Shown here piece after piece: positions 42,698 to 51,834 of a stretch of DNA of 64,000 bases (position 1 is the stretch's first letter; each line of letters opens with the position of its first letter). The position numbers were made by a program, and so were the translations under genes. The notes under the pieces are model-generated. The model had not been told where the DNA came from. It worked only from the letters and a program-made list of their open reading frames with translations, and made no database searches. The stretch is taken from the NCBI RefSeq assembly GCF_024362765.1, contig NZ_CP093302.1, forward strand, positions 368,001 through 432,000. Direction: 5' to 3'. This DNA is from Alkalihalobacillus sp. LMS6 (GTDB taxonomy: Bacteria; Bacillota; Bacilli; Bacillales; Bacillaceae_D).

Positions 42698-43735
42698 GTG
42701 ATTGAATTCAAAGGTGTCTCAAAAACATTTTCATCTAATGGGCAAGACATCCATGCATTGCGCGAAATTGATTTACAAGTTGAAAAAGGCGATATATATG
42801 GAGTCATCGGTTTTAGCGGAGCGGGTAAAAGCACACTTATTCGGACTGTTAACTTAATCGAACGCCCCACAGCAGGTGAAGTGATTGTGAATAAAGAGAA
42901 TTTGATGCAGCTAAATTCTCGTCAACTTCAAAGAGCAAAGCGAAATATCGGGATGATTTTTCAACACTTTAATCTACTACAGTCAAAAACGGTATTTGAA
43001 AATGTTGCGACGCCATTGCGATTAGTAAAGACAAAGAAATCGGCTGTGAATAAGCGTGTAAATGACCTATTAAGCTATGTGGGCTTAGAGGCATTTGCTT
43101 CACGTTATCCAGATCAACTTTCGGGTGGACAGAAGCAGCGGGTAGGGATTGCTCGGGCCCTTGCATCGAACCCTGAAATTCTCTTATGTGATGAAGCAAC
43201 ATCGGCGCTTGATCCGGAAACAACGAGCTCGATTTTGCAGCTTTTAAAGCAAATTAATAAAGAATACAACATTACTATTTTGATGATTACGCATGAACTC
43301 GGTGTTGTTCGTGAGATCTGTAACAAAGTCGCAGTGATGGAGAGTGGAGACATTGTTGAGACTGGGAAGGTTGGAACAATTCTTTCAAAGCCGGTACATG
43401 AGACAACGAAGAAATTTGTTCGATCAATTATACCTGATGACCTTCCACAAAAAGTGAAGCAACATCTCGCAAATAAAGGGAGCGATGAGCGGGTTTATCA
43501 ACTCGATATAACGGACGATACAGATCAATCCACACTGTTAAACGATTTAGTTCACCAAGGTTTGCGTGTGTCACTACTTCATGCTTCGATGCACGAAATT
43601 CGCGAAACGACGTTTGGATCGATTTATCTAAGTTTAAAAGGAGAAGCTGCTGCTCAGCAATCGGCTGAACGTTATTTCAAATCGGTTTCAATCAAAGTAA
43701 AGGAGGTTACGAACTATGCTGGACTGGTTGCCTGA
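42698..43735 (+). CDS. metN: Methionine ABC transporter ATP-binding protein MetN
   Basis: A 345-aa ABC ATPase with Walker A GFSGAGKST, signature LSGGQKQR, Walker B ILLCDEATSALDP, and the C-terminal ACT-like NIL domain (residues ~265-345) typical of MetN. It imports methionine together with MetI and MetQ. GTG start behind AGGAGG. It overlaps metI by 20 bases. Controlled by the SAM-I riboswitch just upstream. Confidence 0.96.
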   Translation: MIEFKGVSKTFSSNGQDIHALREIDLQVEKGDIYGVIGFSGAGKSTLIRTVNLIERPTAGEVIVNKENLMQLNSRQLQRAKRNIGMIFQHFNLLQSKTVFENVATPLRLVKTKKSAVNKRVNDLLSYVGLEAFASRYPDQLSGGQKQRVGIARALASNPEILLCDEATSALDPETTSSILQLLKQINKEYNITILMITHELGVVREICNKVAVMESGDIVETGKVGTILSKPVHETTKKFVRSIIPDDLPQKVKQHLANKGSDERVYQLDITDDTDQSTLLNDLVHQGLRVSLLHASMHEIRETTFGSIYLSLKGEAAAQQSAERYFKSVSIKVKEVTNYAGLVA

Positions 43736-44396
43736 ACCGATACGCCCGCAAATTTCAAGTGATATTTTAGTCGACGCAATGTTTGAAACCATTTATATGG
43801 TCGCATGGTCATTATTATTTTCAGCGATTCTTGGAGTCGTACTTGGCATTGTTCTTGTCGTGACGAGGCCAGGTCATATTATGGAAAACCGTGTTGTCTA
43901 CAATGCGATTAATCCGGTTATTAACGTCTTGCGGTCGATTCCATTTATTATTTTGCTTGTTGCTATTATTCCGTTAACGCGTTTGCTTGTTGGCACTTCT
44001 TTAGGAACAACAGCTGCGATTGTGCCGCTTGTGTTTTATGCAGGTCCTTATATCGCGCGGTTAATCGAAAACTCTTTGTTAGAAATTGAGCCAGGCATTA
44101 TAGAAGCGGCTGATTCAATGGGGGCTTCGAAATGGCAAATCGTTTTTAAATTTCTCGTCCCTGAAGCAATGAGTTCGCTTATTCTCAGCATGACAACTGC
44201 TACGATCGGACTTGTAGGTGCAACCGCTATGGCTGGTGCAATTGGGGCAGGCGGAATTGGCGATGTTGCGATTGCCTATGGGTATAACCGTTTTGATGAT
44301 GGGACAATGTTTGTAACTGTAATGATTTTAATTTTGATGGTTCAAGTGATTCAAACAGTTGGAAACATCGCTTCTAAAAAAGTAAGAAGACGATAG
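43716..44396 (+). CDS. metI: Methionine ABC transporter permease MetI
   Basis: A 226-aa permease with five helices and the EAA loop EAADSMGASKWQIVFKFLVPEA. The preceding RSIPFIILLVAIIPLTR and the late MAGAIGAGGIGDVAIAYGY are MetI signatures. Its ribosome site AAAGGAGG lies inside the 3' end of metN. Named metP in B. subtilis. Confidence 0.95.
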   Translation: MLDWLPEPIRPQISSDILVDAMFETIYMVAWSLLFSAILGVVLGIVLVVTRPGHIMENRVVYNAINPVINVLRSIPFIILLVAIIPLTRLLVGTSLGTTAAIVPLVFYAGPYIARLIENSLLEIEPGIIEAADSMGASKWQIVFKFLVPEAMSSLILSMTTATIGLVGATAMAGAIGAGGIGDVAIAYGYNRFDDGTMFVTVMILILMVQVIQTVGNIASKKVRRR

Positions 44397-44418
44397 AGAG
44401 AGAAGGAGAGAATCCATT

Positions 44419-45288
44419 ATGAAAAAAATTCATCAAGCCTTTTTGATAGCAGGTGCCACAACATTTACGTTAGCAGCATGCGGAAACGACACATCGACCC
44501 TTGCTGATGTAGGAGACGACTACAGTCCAGAAAACCCTGTTGATGTGAAAGTAGGCATTACTGGTTCTGACTCACCTGAGTGGGATCATGTTGCAAAATT
44601 AGCCGAAGAAGAAGGCATTGACGTGGAAATTGTACGATTTAGTGACTACGTTCAGCCAAATCAAGCATTAGCAGACGGTTCGATTGATATAAACGCGTTC
44701 CAAACGGTATCTTTCTTTGACAATTTTAGAGAAGAACACGATTTAGATTTAGCCGCTATTGGCTCAACGGTGCTTGCGCCAATGGGGTTGTATTCTGATA
44801 AATATGACAATGTCGATGACATCCCAGATGGAGCTGAAATTACGATCGATCGCGAAATTACAAATCAAGCTCGAAACTTAATGTTGCTGGCAGAAGCAGG
44901 CTTGCTTGAATTAGAAGATGACTTTGGTGTGACAAGTGGGCTTGATCAAATTAAAGACAATCCGAAAGAATTAACCCTAATAGAAATCGCACCGGCCAAT
45001 GCGCCTCGTTTAATGCAAGATGTTGATGCTTCGGTTATTAATAATGGATTCGCTGTTGATGCGGGACTTAGTCCGGCAGAGGATGCTATTTTTAGAGAAG
45101 ACGAAACAGCTACACCGTATATTAATATCATTGCTGCTCAAACAAAAGATCAAGACAATCCTGTGTTGCAACGCCTTGTCGAGCTTTATCAGTCGGAAGA
45201 CGTGGAGAATGTCATTCTAGAAGAACATAAAGGGGCTCGAATCCCGACAGCTATTTCATTAGATGAGTTAAATAGCTACCCTAGATAA
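44419..45288 (+). CDS. metQ: Methionine-binding lipoprotein MetQ
   Basis: A 289-aa NlpA-family substrate-binding lipoprotein. Signal and lipobox are TTFTLAACGND. The mature protein has VKVGITGSDSPEWDHVAKLA, the DGSIDINAFQTVSFFDNF binding segment and IEIAPANAPRLMQDVDASVI. Completes the metNIQ transporter; the ribosome site is AGAAGGAGAG. Confidence 0.95.
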   Translation: MKKIHQAFLIAGATTFTLAACGNDTSTLADVGDDYSPENPVDVKVGITGSDSPEWDHVAKLAEEEGIDVEIVRFSDYVQPNQALADGSIDINAFQTVSFFDNFREEHDLDLAAIGSTVLAPMGLYSDKYDNVDDIPDGAEITIDREITNQARNLMLLAEAGLLELEDDFGVTSGLDQIKDNPKELTLIEIAPANAPRLMQDVDASVINNGFAVDAGLSPAEDAIFREDETATPYINIIAAQTKDQDNPVLQRLVELYQSEDVENVILEEHKGARIPTAISLDELNSYPR

Positions 45289-45306
45289 TGGTGAGGAGTG
45301 ATCAAG

Positions 45307-46512
45307 ATGCCAACAGCGATAAAAGAAATTCAAGAAGCGATTCAAGAACACTTTATTCAACATCGTTTAACGTATATTAAAACCAGTCATGCAATTCACG
45401 AAAATCCTGAAGTCGGAAATGAAGAAGTGTTTGCTTCTTTAACCTTAACAACGTTATTAAGAGAAGCGGGTTTCACCATTAAAGAAGGCATTGCTGGTCA
45501 CCCAACCGGTTTTGTTGCTGAAAAGCGGGTAGGCGCTGGGCCAACGATTGCTTTTCTCGCTGAATATGACGCTTTACCGGGATTAGGCCATGCTTGTGGT
45601 CATAATATCATTGGAACCACGAGTGTAGCAGCCGGGATTGCGCTAGCAGAACAATTAGAAGAGGTCGGTGGGCGTATTGTCGTGCTTGGAACACCTGCTG
45701 AAGAAGGTGGAACGAACGGAAGTGCGAAAGGAAGCTTTGTACGTGAAGGGTATTTAGAAGGCATTGACGCTGCCTTGATCATTCATCCAGCGAACGAAAC
45801 AAGACCGTCAGGCGCCTCGCTTGCTGTTGATCCTGTTGATTATATTTTTCGTGGTGTTTCCGCGCATGCGTCTGGTTCCCCTGAAAAAGGAGTAAATGCA
45901 CTCGATGCAGTCATCCAGCTTTTTAACGGCATAAATGCGTTACGTCAGCATGTCACAGACGATGTTCGTATCCATGGGATTATTCCAGATGGTGGAGATG
46001 CGCCGAATATCGTGCCAGACTATGCGCGAGCAAGGTTTTACATTCGAGCTAATTCACGGCCGAAAGCAAATGATGTGCGTGCAAAAGTAGATGCGATTGC
46101 GCAAGGAGCTGCATTAGCAACAGGGGCGGAAGTAGAGATTGCTGAGTTTCAAAATAAAGTTGACAATCTCATCCCAAATGACACGCTAAATGAGGTGTTT
46201 ACAGAAACATTTACATCCCTAGGCGAAACGGTTATTCCTGGGGAAAGAGATGGACTTGGTTCAACCGATACTGGCAACATTAGTCAAGTGGTTCCGACGA
46301 TTCACCCATATATTAAAATTGGGTCGAGTGACTTGATTGCACATACCGTACCTTTTCGAGAAGCTGCTGCCTCGCAAAAAGGAGATGAAGCACTACTAAC
46401 AGGCGCTAAAGGTCTAGCTCTCATTGGGTATCAACTCCTTACGAATTCAGCTATACTTAAAAAGGCAAAAGAAGAACTTGATGCTCGAAAAAGGGTAGCG
46501 GAGAAACGATAG
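45307..46512 (+). CDS. M20-family amidohydrolase/peptidase
   Basis: A 401-aa amidohydrolase of the M20D group. It has IHENPEVGNEE, EYDALPGLGHACGHNIIG with metal ligands, GTPAEEGGTNGSAKG, the dimerisation-domain loop VSAHASGSPEKGVNALDA, and a late His in LIAHTVPFREA. It resembles p-aminobenzoyl-glutamate or N-acyl amino-acid hydrolases. ATG 45307 is eight bases after GTGAGGAG. It is the fourth gene of the SAM-riboswitch operon, so an N-acyl-methionine or related imported compound is a plausible substrate, not shown. Confidence 0.87.
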   Translation: MPTAIKEIQEAIQEHFIQHRLTYIKTSHAIHENPEVGNEEVFASLTLTTLLREAGFTIKEGIAGHPTGFVAEKRVGAGPTIAFLAEYDALPGLGHACGHNIIGTTSVAAGIALAEQLEEVGGRIVVLGTPAEEGGTNGSAKGSFVREGYLEGIDAALIIHPANETRPSGASLAVDPVDYIFRGVSAHASGSPEKGVNALDAVIQLFNGINALRQHVTDDVRIHGIIPDGGDAPNIVPDYARARFYIRANSRPKANDVRAKVDAIAQGAALATGAEVEIAEFQNKVDNLIPNDTLNEVFTETFTSLGETVIPGERDGLGSTDTGNISQVVPTIHPYIKIGSSDLIAHTVPFREAAASQKGDEALLTGAKGLALIGYQLLTNSAILKKAKEELDARKRVAEKR

Positions 46513-46515
46513 TCC

Positions 46516-46543
46516 TAAAGACGGTTCGGGTGGATCGTCTTTA
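46516..46543. terminator. Weak hairpin between convergent genes
   Basis: TAAAGACG pairs with CGTCTTTA; no long T run. Confidence 0.45.
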
Positions 46544-48352
46544 CGTTTGGGCAAGAAGTTGCTTGAGTTGATGGAGGACTTCTCTAAAACGACGGCCTTG
46601 TTTATCAACATCGTGACGAAACGTTCGGAACGGGTCACCTTCTGTTTGGAGCCGTTTTAAAACGGCTGGTAATGTAAACATTGACGGTTCAAGTTTAGGT
46701 GTCACGTCTTCCCAATAAAGCGGAGTGGCGACCCATCCACGGTCATGACCACGAGGAGAATAGGGTGCAATGACCGTTTTGCCGTCATCATGTTGTAAAT
46801 AATCCACATATAAGCGCCCTTTCCGGTTTTTCTTTAACCGTTCGAGCGTGAAGAAATCTGGGTTTTGTTCCACGACATATGTACTTATAAAGCGACAGAA
46901 GACTCTTGTCTCTTCATAAGTGAACTGATCTTCAGGTAAAGGCAAATAGAGCTGTAACCCTTTGTTCCCAGACGTTTTAAGATAAACCTGTAACCCAAAA
47001 GAATCAATCACTTCTTTTAACGCAATGGCTGCTTTGACCGCTAAAGAAAAATGGTTCACATCAGGTGGGTCTAAATCAAAGACCAATTCTGATGGCTGTG
47101 TCTGGTCTTTCTTCTGAAAAGGCAAATGGAATTCTAATGCAAGCTGATTTCCAAGCCATAGCAATGATTCCGTGCTGTTACAGACAACATAGTCAATGTC
47201 ATCTTTGTGATAGGTTTCTATAAAAGCAGGTGCATAGTCAGGACCGTTTTTTTGGAAAAATGATTCGCCGTTTGACCCGTGAGGATAGCGAATTGTTGTG
47301 AGCAGCCGTTCCGTTAAAAAAGGAAGCATAGCAGGTGCTACGGTATGCAAGTACTGTAAAAAATCTATTTTTGTATAGTTTATGACTGGCCATATCGGTT
47401 TCGTTTCACTTGTAATGGCGACTTTAGTAGGCAAGGGATTGATCTGCTGGAGGAGAGATTGCCACGTGCAATGCTCAGCTTCTTCTTCAAGTAAAAAAGA
47501 GTGGAAAAATGGCTCTCGTAAGTGCACGCCATCAAAACCAATGCAACCAATTTTCACACAAATCGAAGGTGGCAAGGACCATTTTTCTTTATTCATACGT
47601 GTGCCATTTCTCTCGAAAAGAGTAGCAAGCATTGAGCGATCTTCAGCTTTTAAGCCATTCGAAAAATGAACAATTGGAACGAGCTTATTGCCTCGGTAAA
47701 CAGCACCTTGAAAATAGCCGTTCCCTTTTTCGTATTCGGTTAAAATGACGTGAGCGTATTGATAGTGCTTAACTTTCAGCCACTGACGTGATCGTTTCGT
47801 TTCATAAGCGCTTGTGTCCTTTTTTGCTATCATGCCTTCCCCGTGATATTGCTCAATAATTGATTGTATCTCGCTCGTAGTTTGAAACGTTTCAATGATA
47901 GGCAAAACAGGCGAATCGAAAGGAAGTGAAGATAAAATTTGTTTTCGATCTTTTAAGGGTTGCGCTACCAGTGAAACGCCTTTATCCACTAAAAGATCAA
48001 AGATCATCAGCGTCACAGGCAAGCGCTGTGCGTATTTTTTAATCTGTGTCGCCGTACGAAGTTTCGCGCGTCGTTGGACAATGGAAAAGTTACTTTGATA
48101 GGGATTTACCTTAAAAATGATCTCTGCATCTAATAGAAGCGGGAGATGATTACTTATTTTTGGTTTCATTTCCGTACAAGCATCAATAATTTCAGGAAAC
48201 AGGCTTGTTAGTTCTTTTTCATTTCGACTAAATAAACGAGGACCGTTTTCATCCCAATGAAGGAAGCAGCGATACCCATCATATTTCACTTCATAACGCC
48301 AATGATCTCCTTCAGGAAGCTCTGATGCTGTGGTGGCTAACATCGGTTTCAT
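46541..48352 (-). CDS. ligD: ATP-dependent DNA ligase-polymerase LigD
   Basis: A 603-aa NHEJ enzyme with an N-terminal ligase domain (nucleotidyl Lys23 in RYEVKYDGYR; RSRQWLKVKHYQYAHV near residue 190 as motif V) and a C-terminal primase-like polymerase domain from about residue 310 (SELVFDLDPPD carries the metal Asp pair; YLKTSGNKGLQLYLPL follows). There is no phosphoesterase module, as in B. subtilis LigD. It repairs double-strand breaks with Ku, especially in germinating spores. Divergent from ku. Confidence 0.94.
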   Translation of the reverse strand: MKPMLATTASELPEGDHWRYEVKYDGYRCFLHWDENGPRLFSRNEKELTSLFPEIIDACTEMKPKISNHLPLLLDAEIIFKVNPYQSNFSIVQRRAKLRTATQIKKYAQRLPVTLMIFDLLVDKGVSLVAQPLKDRKQILSSLPFDSPVLPIIETFQTTSEIQSIIEQYHGEGMIAKKDTSAYETKRSRQWLKVKHYQYAHVILTEYEKGNGYFQGAVYRGNKLVPIVHFSNGLKAEDRSMLATLFERNGTRMNKEKWSLPPSICVKIGCIGFDGVHLREPFFHSFLLEEEAEHCTWQSLLQQINPLPTKVAITSETKPIWPVINYTKIDFLQYLHTVAPAMLPFLTERLLTTIRYPHGSNGESFFQKNGPDYAPAFIETYHKDDIDYVVCNSTESLLWLGNQLALEFHLPFQKKDQTQPSELVFDLDPPDVNHFSLAVKAAIALKEVIDSFGLQVYLKTSGNKGLQLYLPLPEDQFTYEETRVFCRFISTYVVEQNPDFFTLERLKKNRKGRLYVDYLQHDDGKTVIAPYSPRGHDRGWVATPLYWEDVTPKLEPSMFTLPAVLKRLQTEGDPFRTFRHDVDKQGRRFREVLHQLKQLLAQT

Positions 48353-48437
48353 CTTTTCACCTCAAGCCTTTAGTCTGACCTTGTCTACATAAAATATGAG
48401 GGTTCCCCACATATTAAGGGAAAAAGGATGTGAAAGC

Positions 48438-49268
48438 ATGCACACGGTTTGGAAAGGAAGCATTAGCTTTGGTCTCGTGAATATCCCTGTAAAGCTGCAT
48501 ACCGCAACGGAAAACAAAGATATTAAGCTAAGACAACTTCATAAAAAGTGCCATACGCCAATCAATTACAAAAAAGTTTGCCCTGATTGCGAAGAAGAAG
48601 TGAAGAATGAAGACATTGTAAAAGCGTATGAGTATGCGAAAAACAAATTTGTCGTTCTTGATGCGGAAGACTTAGAGCAACTTAAAAAAGAACAAGAAGA
48701 CAAAGCGGTAGAAATTATTGATTTTGTGAAGTTAGAAGAGATTGACCCGATTTATTTTGAGAAAAGTTACTTTATCGCCCCTGATTCTAATGGAAGTAAA
48801 GCCTATGGCTTGTTGCGTGAAGGGTTACTGAAATCTAAAAAGATTGGAATCGCTAAAATTATGATTCGTTCAAAAGAACAATTGGCGATTGTACGTGTCT
48901 ATCAGACAGGGTTAATGATGGAGACCATTCACTTTCCAGATGAGGTCAGAAAATTTGAAGATGTACCAAACGTACCTGAAGAACAAGAAATCGTGAAAAA
49001 GGAATTAGACGCAGCTCTAATGTTAATTGAACAACTGACTACTCCGTTTGATCCTGAAAAATATCAAGATGACTATCGCCATGCGCTTATGGAGTTAATT
49101 GAAAAGAAAAAGGCTGGGGAAGAGGTTGTAACCACAACACAAGAAGCGAAAACCGATTCAAATGTAACCGACATTATGTCCGCGTTGCAAGCATCGCTTG
49201 ATAAAACCAAACAGAAAAAAGCGCCTGCAAAGAAAAAAACGTCTACAAAAGCTAAGAAGAACGCTTAG
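48438..49268 (+). CDS. ku: Non-homologous end-joining protein Ku
   Basis: A 276-aa Ku homodimer protein that binds DNA ends and recruits LigD. It starts MHTVWKGSISFGLVNIPVKL and contains CHTPINYKKVCPDCEEEV and the KSYFIAPDSNGSKAYGLLREG core; the tail (residues ~255-276) is Lys-rich. ATG 48438 lies after AAAAGGATG; the open frame begins earlier at 48396. The 85-bp divergent spacer to ligD leaves room for overlapping promoters. Confidence 0.95.
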   Translation: MHTVWKGSISFGLVNIPVKLHTATENKDIKLRQLHKKCHTPINYKKVCPDCEEEVKNEDIVKAYEYAKNKFVVLDAEDLEQLKKEQEDKAVEIIDFVKLEEIDPIYFEKSYFIAPDSNGSKAYGLLREGLLKSKKIGIAKIMIRSKEQLAIVRVYQTGLMMETIHFPDEVRKFEDVPNVPEEQEIVKKELDAALMLIEQLTTPFDPEKYQDDYRHALMELIEKKKAGEEVVTTTQEAKTDSNVTDIMSALQASLDKTKQKKAPAKKKTSTKAKKNA

Positions 49269-49295
49269 AAGGAAAGTAAAACCTTTCCTTCCTTC
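49269..49295 (+). terminator. Weak terminator after ku
   Basis: AAGGAAAG pairs with CTTTCCTT around TAAAAC; the tail is TC-rich, not a clean T run. Confidence 0.4.
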
Positions 49296-49372
49296 CCTGT
49301 AATCTCCGTTCGCTTCAAGTCGCTGCCTCTTTTATACTAAAGAGAAAGAGATGGTATAAAGGGGAGTACGGC

Positions 49373-49666
49373 GTGAACCAAGTAGAAGTTGGCCAATTTT
49401 TACAAAAGAAAAAGAATGTTTTTAGTGACAGCGTTCGTTTATTCATTGAGTGGAATGAAAGCTATCATTTTCAAACAAAAGCATTTGAGTGGCTTTATGG
49501 CAATGTCACGGTGTTAGCTGCGGTAGAAGATAACACAATGGATCAAATCCTTTTAAGTAGATTAAGGGATCAAACGTTTTTAGACGTGCTATCTTTTTTT
49601 AAAGATGAGAATGAGCGAAAGAAATTTCAGACCTATACGAATATAAGCCCGCTGTTTTCTTCGTAA
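49373..49666 (+). CDS. Hypothetical protein, 97 aa
   Basis: A soluble 97-aa protein with a GGGGAG ribosome site before a GTG start. It is mainly helical and aromatic (WNESYHFQTKAFEWLYGN) with a C-terminal LSFFKDENERKKFQ. No family recognised. Probably precedes the VOC gene on the same transcript (38-bp gap). Confidence 0.55.
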   Translation: MNQVEVGQFLQKKKNVFSDSVRLFIEWNESYHFQTKAFEWLYGNVTVLAAVEDNTMDQILLSRLRDQTFLDVLSFFKDENERKKFQTYTNISPLFSS

Positions 49667-49704
49667 ATGATAGAATTGGTTAAACGAAGAAGAGGGGGCT
49701 GTTT

Positions 49705-50103
49705 ATGTTTTTTGAAATGACGTATCAGGTGCGGGTGCTGGATTATGAAGAGGGTATACGTTGGTATACGACATTTTTTAATCGCGAGGCTGATTTTACT
49801 CCTCATGAAGGGTTTGCAGAGTGGGAAATGTTGCCTGGGTGTTGGTTGCAAGTGGCGGAAGGGCAACCTACGCAAGGGAGTGGACCAATGCGTTTGGCGG
49901 TTGTGGACTTAGAAGATGAAGTCAGACGTATGCAAGAGACGTTAGAGATTGTTGAAATAGAGGCGTTTTCACGAGATGAAGTGCCTGTGAAGTGGACAAC
50001 ATTTTCAGATCCATGGGGAAATCGTATTGGTTTGTTTGAATATCGAAATAAGTTGGAAGAGCAGCAGCGGATAAACGAACTGCGTCCGAACAAACAGAAT
50101 TAA
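49705..50103 (+). CDS. VOC/glyoxalase-superfamily protein
   Basis: A 132-aa protein of the vicinal-oxygen-chelate fold: RVLDYEEGIRWYTTFFNREA, GCWLQVAEGQP, and FSDPWGNRIGLFEYRNK with the typical DPxGN turn and final Glu ligand. Only the terminal Glu is clearly metal-type, so it may be a binding protein rather than an enzyme. The ribosome site is AGAGGGGG. Confidence 0.78.
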   Translation: MFFEMTYQVRVLDYEEGIRWYTTFFNREADFTPHEGFAEWEMLPGCWLQVAEGQPTQGSGPMRLAVVDLEDEVRRMQETLEIVEIEAFSRDEVPVKWTTFSDPWGNRIGLFEYRNKLEEQQRINELRPNKQN

Positions 50104-50181
50104 AAAGATGCTCAACGACGCTTATCATTCAAAACGACATCCTTTATAATAGAGAGAGAATGTAAAGGGTAGGTGATTTCT

Positions 50182-51036
50182 ATGAACCATGAGGAAGCGT
50201 ACCGTCGTTTAAACCTTTCAGAAGATGCCACCGACGAAGAAATCGAGCGACAATACATGATGTGGATTCGGAAGCATAAGGCGGATTCAACGATTTCATT
50301 AGATGAAAAAACGGAAGCGTATACATATATTCGCAACACTAGGGATTATGGTACAGAAAAAGAAGATACGGTTAAAGACAAATGGAGCCATTTTTTCTAT
50401 TATTACAAAATCCATATGCTCGTTGGGGTTGTCGGACTCATGATACTCGCTACAGTTGGGCGTACGATTTATTCGAACTACCAGGAGCGACAAGAACTTG
50501 CAGCATTACCTGAAGAAAACGTGGAGATCATGTTCTATGGTTCGTTTCTCCATCCTCTTTCTGGTGCGGGTGAAGAGGCTGAGGCTTTGGTGGAGGAGAA
50601 TATTTTAAAAATGATGCCAGCTTGGGAGCGGGTTGTTACGACATTAACGTATCACTCGGTTGAAACGGACAACCTTGCTGATGTCGGGGCTCAGCAACGG
50701 GGGACGGTCCTTCTCGCAACAGAGCGTCCTGATCTGTACGTGTTTGATGAAGAGACGTTTTATGCGTATGTTGAAGGAGGTATGTTTGTACCACTTGATC
50801 AGATTAATGAAGAAATCATTGAGCAAGCTCCTGCATCTGCGCATGTTTATGCGGCATTAGAAGATGAATCGGCAGAACAATTATTTGGCTTGCAGCTTGA
50901 AGGGCACGGATTATTAGAAAATGTTGAGACGCATGATGACGTGACGCAAATTGCTGCGATCCGTCAAGATTCGGATAAGAAAGAAAATGCGCTCGATCTG
51001 TTGCTACAACTGCAGGAAGAGGGGGCAAGTCCGTGA
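50182..51036 (+). CDS. J-like domain membrane protein
   Basis: A 284-aa protein. Residues 1-52 resemble a J domain (EEAYRRLNLSEDATDEEIER, then a helix IRKHKADSTIS), but the HPD tripeptide needed to stimulate DnaK is missing. A single transmembrane helix (MLVGVVGLMILATVGRTIY, residues ~80-98) is followed by a ~180-aa extracytoplasmic region with alternating alpha/beta segments. ATG 50182 follows TAGGTGAT. The stop overlaps the next VOC gene by four bases. Role unknown; perhaps a membrane sensor. Confidence 0.65.
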   Translation: MNHEEAYRRLNLSEDATDEEIERQYMMWIRKHKADSTISLDEKTEAYTYIRNTRDYGTEKEDTVKDKWSHFFYYYKIHMLVGVVGLMILATVGRTIYSNYQERQELAALPEENVEIMFYGSFLHPLSGAGEEAEALVEENILKMMPAWERVVTTLTYHSVETDNLADVGAQQRGTVLLATERPDLYVFDEETFYAYVEGGMFVPLDQINEEIIEQAPASAHVYAALEDESAEQLFGLQLEGHGLLENVETHDDVTQIAAIRQDSDKKENALDLLLQLQEEGASP

Positions 51037-51407
51037 AAATAACAGGCATTCATCACATTAGTCTCATTGTGAGTGATATTGAACGCGCGCGGGCATTTTA
51101 TGGTGCAACCTTACAGCTACGTGGATTAGTGCGCCCGCCATTTAATTTTGCAGGTGCATGGTATGCGTTAGGTACACAGCAACTTCATTTAATTGAGGAT
51201 AAACAAGGAAGCAGACAGAATGACGAGATCAAAACACGAGGCAGACATGTTGCATTTCGCGTAGAAGATGTGGATCAAGTAATCGAATTTTTACAGCAGC
51301 GCGATATCCCATTTGTTAAAAAAAAGTTCAGCACAAGCGGCTTTCATCAAATTTTTATCAATGATCCAGATGGAAATACAATTGAATTTATGAGTGAAAT
51401 CGATTAA
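51033..51407 (+). CDS. VOC/glyoxalase-superfamily protein
   Basis: A 124-aa glyoxalase-like protein: ITGIHHISLIVSDIERARAF with a first-strand His ligand, QQLHLIEDKQGS, GRHVAFRVEDVDQVIEFL, and FINDPDGNTIEFMS with the final Glu ligand. All expected metal ligands are present, suggesting a dioxygenase or lyase. The GTG start overlaps the J-like gene stop by four bases, so the two are co-translated. Confidence 0.85.
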   Translation: MKITGIHHISLIVSDIERARAFYGATLQLRGLVRPPFNFAGAWYALGTQQLHLIEDKQGSRQNDEIKTRGRHVAFRVEDVDQVIEFLQQRDIPFVKKKFSTSGFHQIFINDPDGNTIEFMSEID

Positions 51408-51410
51408 AAA

Positions 51411-51448
51411 ATAAGCTCTTAGCGATTGACTAAGGGCTTATCTTTTAT
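51411..51448. terminator. Terminator between convergent genes
   Basis: ATAAGCTCTTAG pairs with CTAAGGGCTTAT (one wobble) and has A/T tracts at both ends. Confidence 0.8.
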
Positions 51449-51485
51449 TTATATGAACCGTACGAATAACATTTGCTCGTTACGG

Positions 51486-51752
51486 CTAATCTTGGTATTT
51501 TCCATCATCTAAATGTTTTGTTTCGTGTCTCTCTTTTTTTATGAAAAAGTAAGACCAATAGAGTGATCCAACAAGCCCTGGTACAGCGGCTATAAAGAAC
51601 GCTCCAAGGTAGCTAATTGGTGCAAATAACTGGTCATCCCAAATCATTCGCACTAGATAAAGAATTCCAATGCCAGCGAGCCCGGTGATCACTGCACCAC
51701 CGAGACCGAATGAAAGGAGTACAAGTGCAATATGGCTTTTTGTCGTTTTCAT
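51486..51752 (-). CDS. Small two-helix membrane protein
   Basis: An 88-aa protein with two transmembrane helices (VLLSFGLGGAVITGLAGIGILYLV and YLGAFFIAAVPGLVGSLYWSYFF) and a charged C-terminal tail. The ribosome site is weak (AGAAAG), so the start between 51752 and 51761 is uncertain. Family not recognised. Confidence 0.55.
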   Translation of the reverse strand: MKTTKSHIALVLLSFGLGGAVITGLAGIGILYLVRMIWDDQLFAPISYLGAFFIAAVPGLVGSLYWSYFFIKKERHETKHLDDGKYQD

Positions 51753-51834
51753 TTGTAACAACTACTTTCTATGGTGTGAGTCATTCTCTTTTCAAAGATG
51801 CTTGTTTATTTGGCAGGTATCGATTCTACAATTA

